The notes under the pieces were generated by a model. That model made no database searches. It saw only the letters and a program-made list of their open reading frames with translations, and was not told the DNA's origin. A stretch of 64,000 bases of DNA from assembly GCF_009659535.1 (NCBI RefSeq), contig NZ_VJZZ01000005.1, positions 62,001-126,000 of the forward strand, in the 5' to 3' direction. The position numbers and the translations under genes are program-made. The DNA comes from Aggregicoccus sp. 17bor-14 (lineage in GTDB: Bacteria > Myxococcota > Myxococcia > Myxococcales > Myxococcaceae). Positions within the stretch are counted from its first letter, which is position 1; every line of letters starts with the position of its first letter. Below are positions 63,806 to 64,000 of this stretch, in pieces.

Positions 63806-64000
63806 CTACTCCTCGCCCGTCACCGTCACCTCCACGGTGGCGTCCGAGACCTTCGTGGTGTCGAGCGCCACCGGCCCCCGGCCCTGCACGAGCCGGAAGC
63901 GCGTCCGGTAGATGCCGTCGTCGGCGGGGCGCCCCGTGTCGTCCAGCGCGAGGGGCTGGAAGGTGGAGTCGCGCGTCCAGCGCACCCAGAACACGTCCGG
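63806..64000 (-). CDS. C-terminal end of an unidentified protein (5' end beyond window)
   Basis: The last ~64 residues of a longer gene entering from the right; the frame runs open to the edge with PDVFWVRWTRDST. The sequence looks like beta-strand-rich surface or secreted protein (DGIYRTRFRLVQGRGPVALD, ending TVEVTVTGEE). I do not recognise a family. Its stop lies 22 nt from the dps stop, so the two are convergent. Confidence 0.6.
   Translation of the reverse strand, partial: PDVFWVRWTRDSTFQPLALDDTGRPADDGIYRTRFRLVQGRGPVALDTTKVSDATVEVTVTGEE

Overview
The window is very GC-rich and densely coded. It looks like part of a myxobacterial chromosome (Myxococcota, most likely Myxococcaceae). The best evidence is a carotenoid operon with the gene order known from the Myxococcus xanthus carB region: crtE, crtI-type, crtB, a second crtI-type, crtC, glycosyltransferase, crtYc, crtYd, acyltransferase, carA, carH. 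Other myxobacterial hallmarks are MopE-like Cys-rich proteins, a very long Cys-rich lipoprotein with a lamin-tail domain, and a Ser/Thr kinase beside an FHA gene. I saw no rRNA, tRNA, CRISPR array or prophage.

Layout. 1-3365: small metabolic genes (PhzF-like, an SDR without its catalytic Tyr, a PiuC-like hydroxylase, a GyrI-like protein, a PAP2 membrane protein). 3519-8387: an iron-uptake unit (TonB-like protein, PepSY membrane protein, TonB-dependent receptor) with a Fur-box-like palindrome before each transcription block. 8614-20287: a large uptake region with two branched-chain-amino-acid-type ABC cassettes (the first has a LivM-LivG fusion), a 3-hydroxybutyrate dehydrogenase and an outer-membrane porin. 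20288-21300: a structured non-coding stretch and a frameshifted macro-domain gene. 21368-26009: OmpA-like protein, GT87-type membrane glycosyltransferase, prolyl oligopeptidase and a cupredoxin lipoprotein. 26231-29928: oxidative pentose phosphate genes zwf-pgl-gnd. 30070-31552: three small, probably stress-related genes.

31570-41972 (minus strand): the carotenoid operon. Eight successive junctions overlap by exactly 4 nt (ATGA or GTGA). The enzymes build geranylgeranyl-PP, phytoene, desaturated and hydrated carotenes and a cyclised ring, with probable glucosylation and acylation. The last two genes encode B12-binding MerR-type repressors, CarA-like and CarH-like, which would make the operon light-controlled. 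The promoter lies in a short divergent region shared with a redoxin-like gene (42078).

42078-64000: epimerase and phosphoesterase genes, a 1652-residue amidohydrolase-containing lipoprotein, an OYE-family oxidoreductase, an ATP-grasp protein, a convergent FHA/kinase pair, a MopE-like lipoprotein, an M20 peptidase, a host-attachment-like protein, HAD and GST genes, a lipase, an ISAs1-type insertion sequence, a thioesterase-like protein and Dps. The IS has intact 18-bp inverted repeats and a 9-bp target duplication, and it sits inside a copy of a dispersed palindromic repeat that occurs in four intergenic places here.

The strongest second-look items are the IS inside the palindromic repeat, the amidohydrolase lipoprotein architecture, the light-sensing residue change in the CarH-like protein, the structured region with a perfect AT-rich palindrome near 20.5 kb, and the SDR without its catalytic tyrosine. 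No single locus is clearly a wholly new system.
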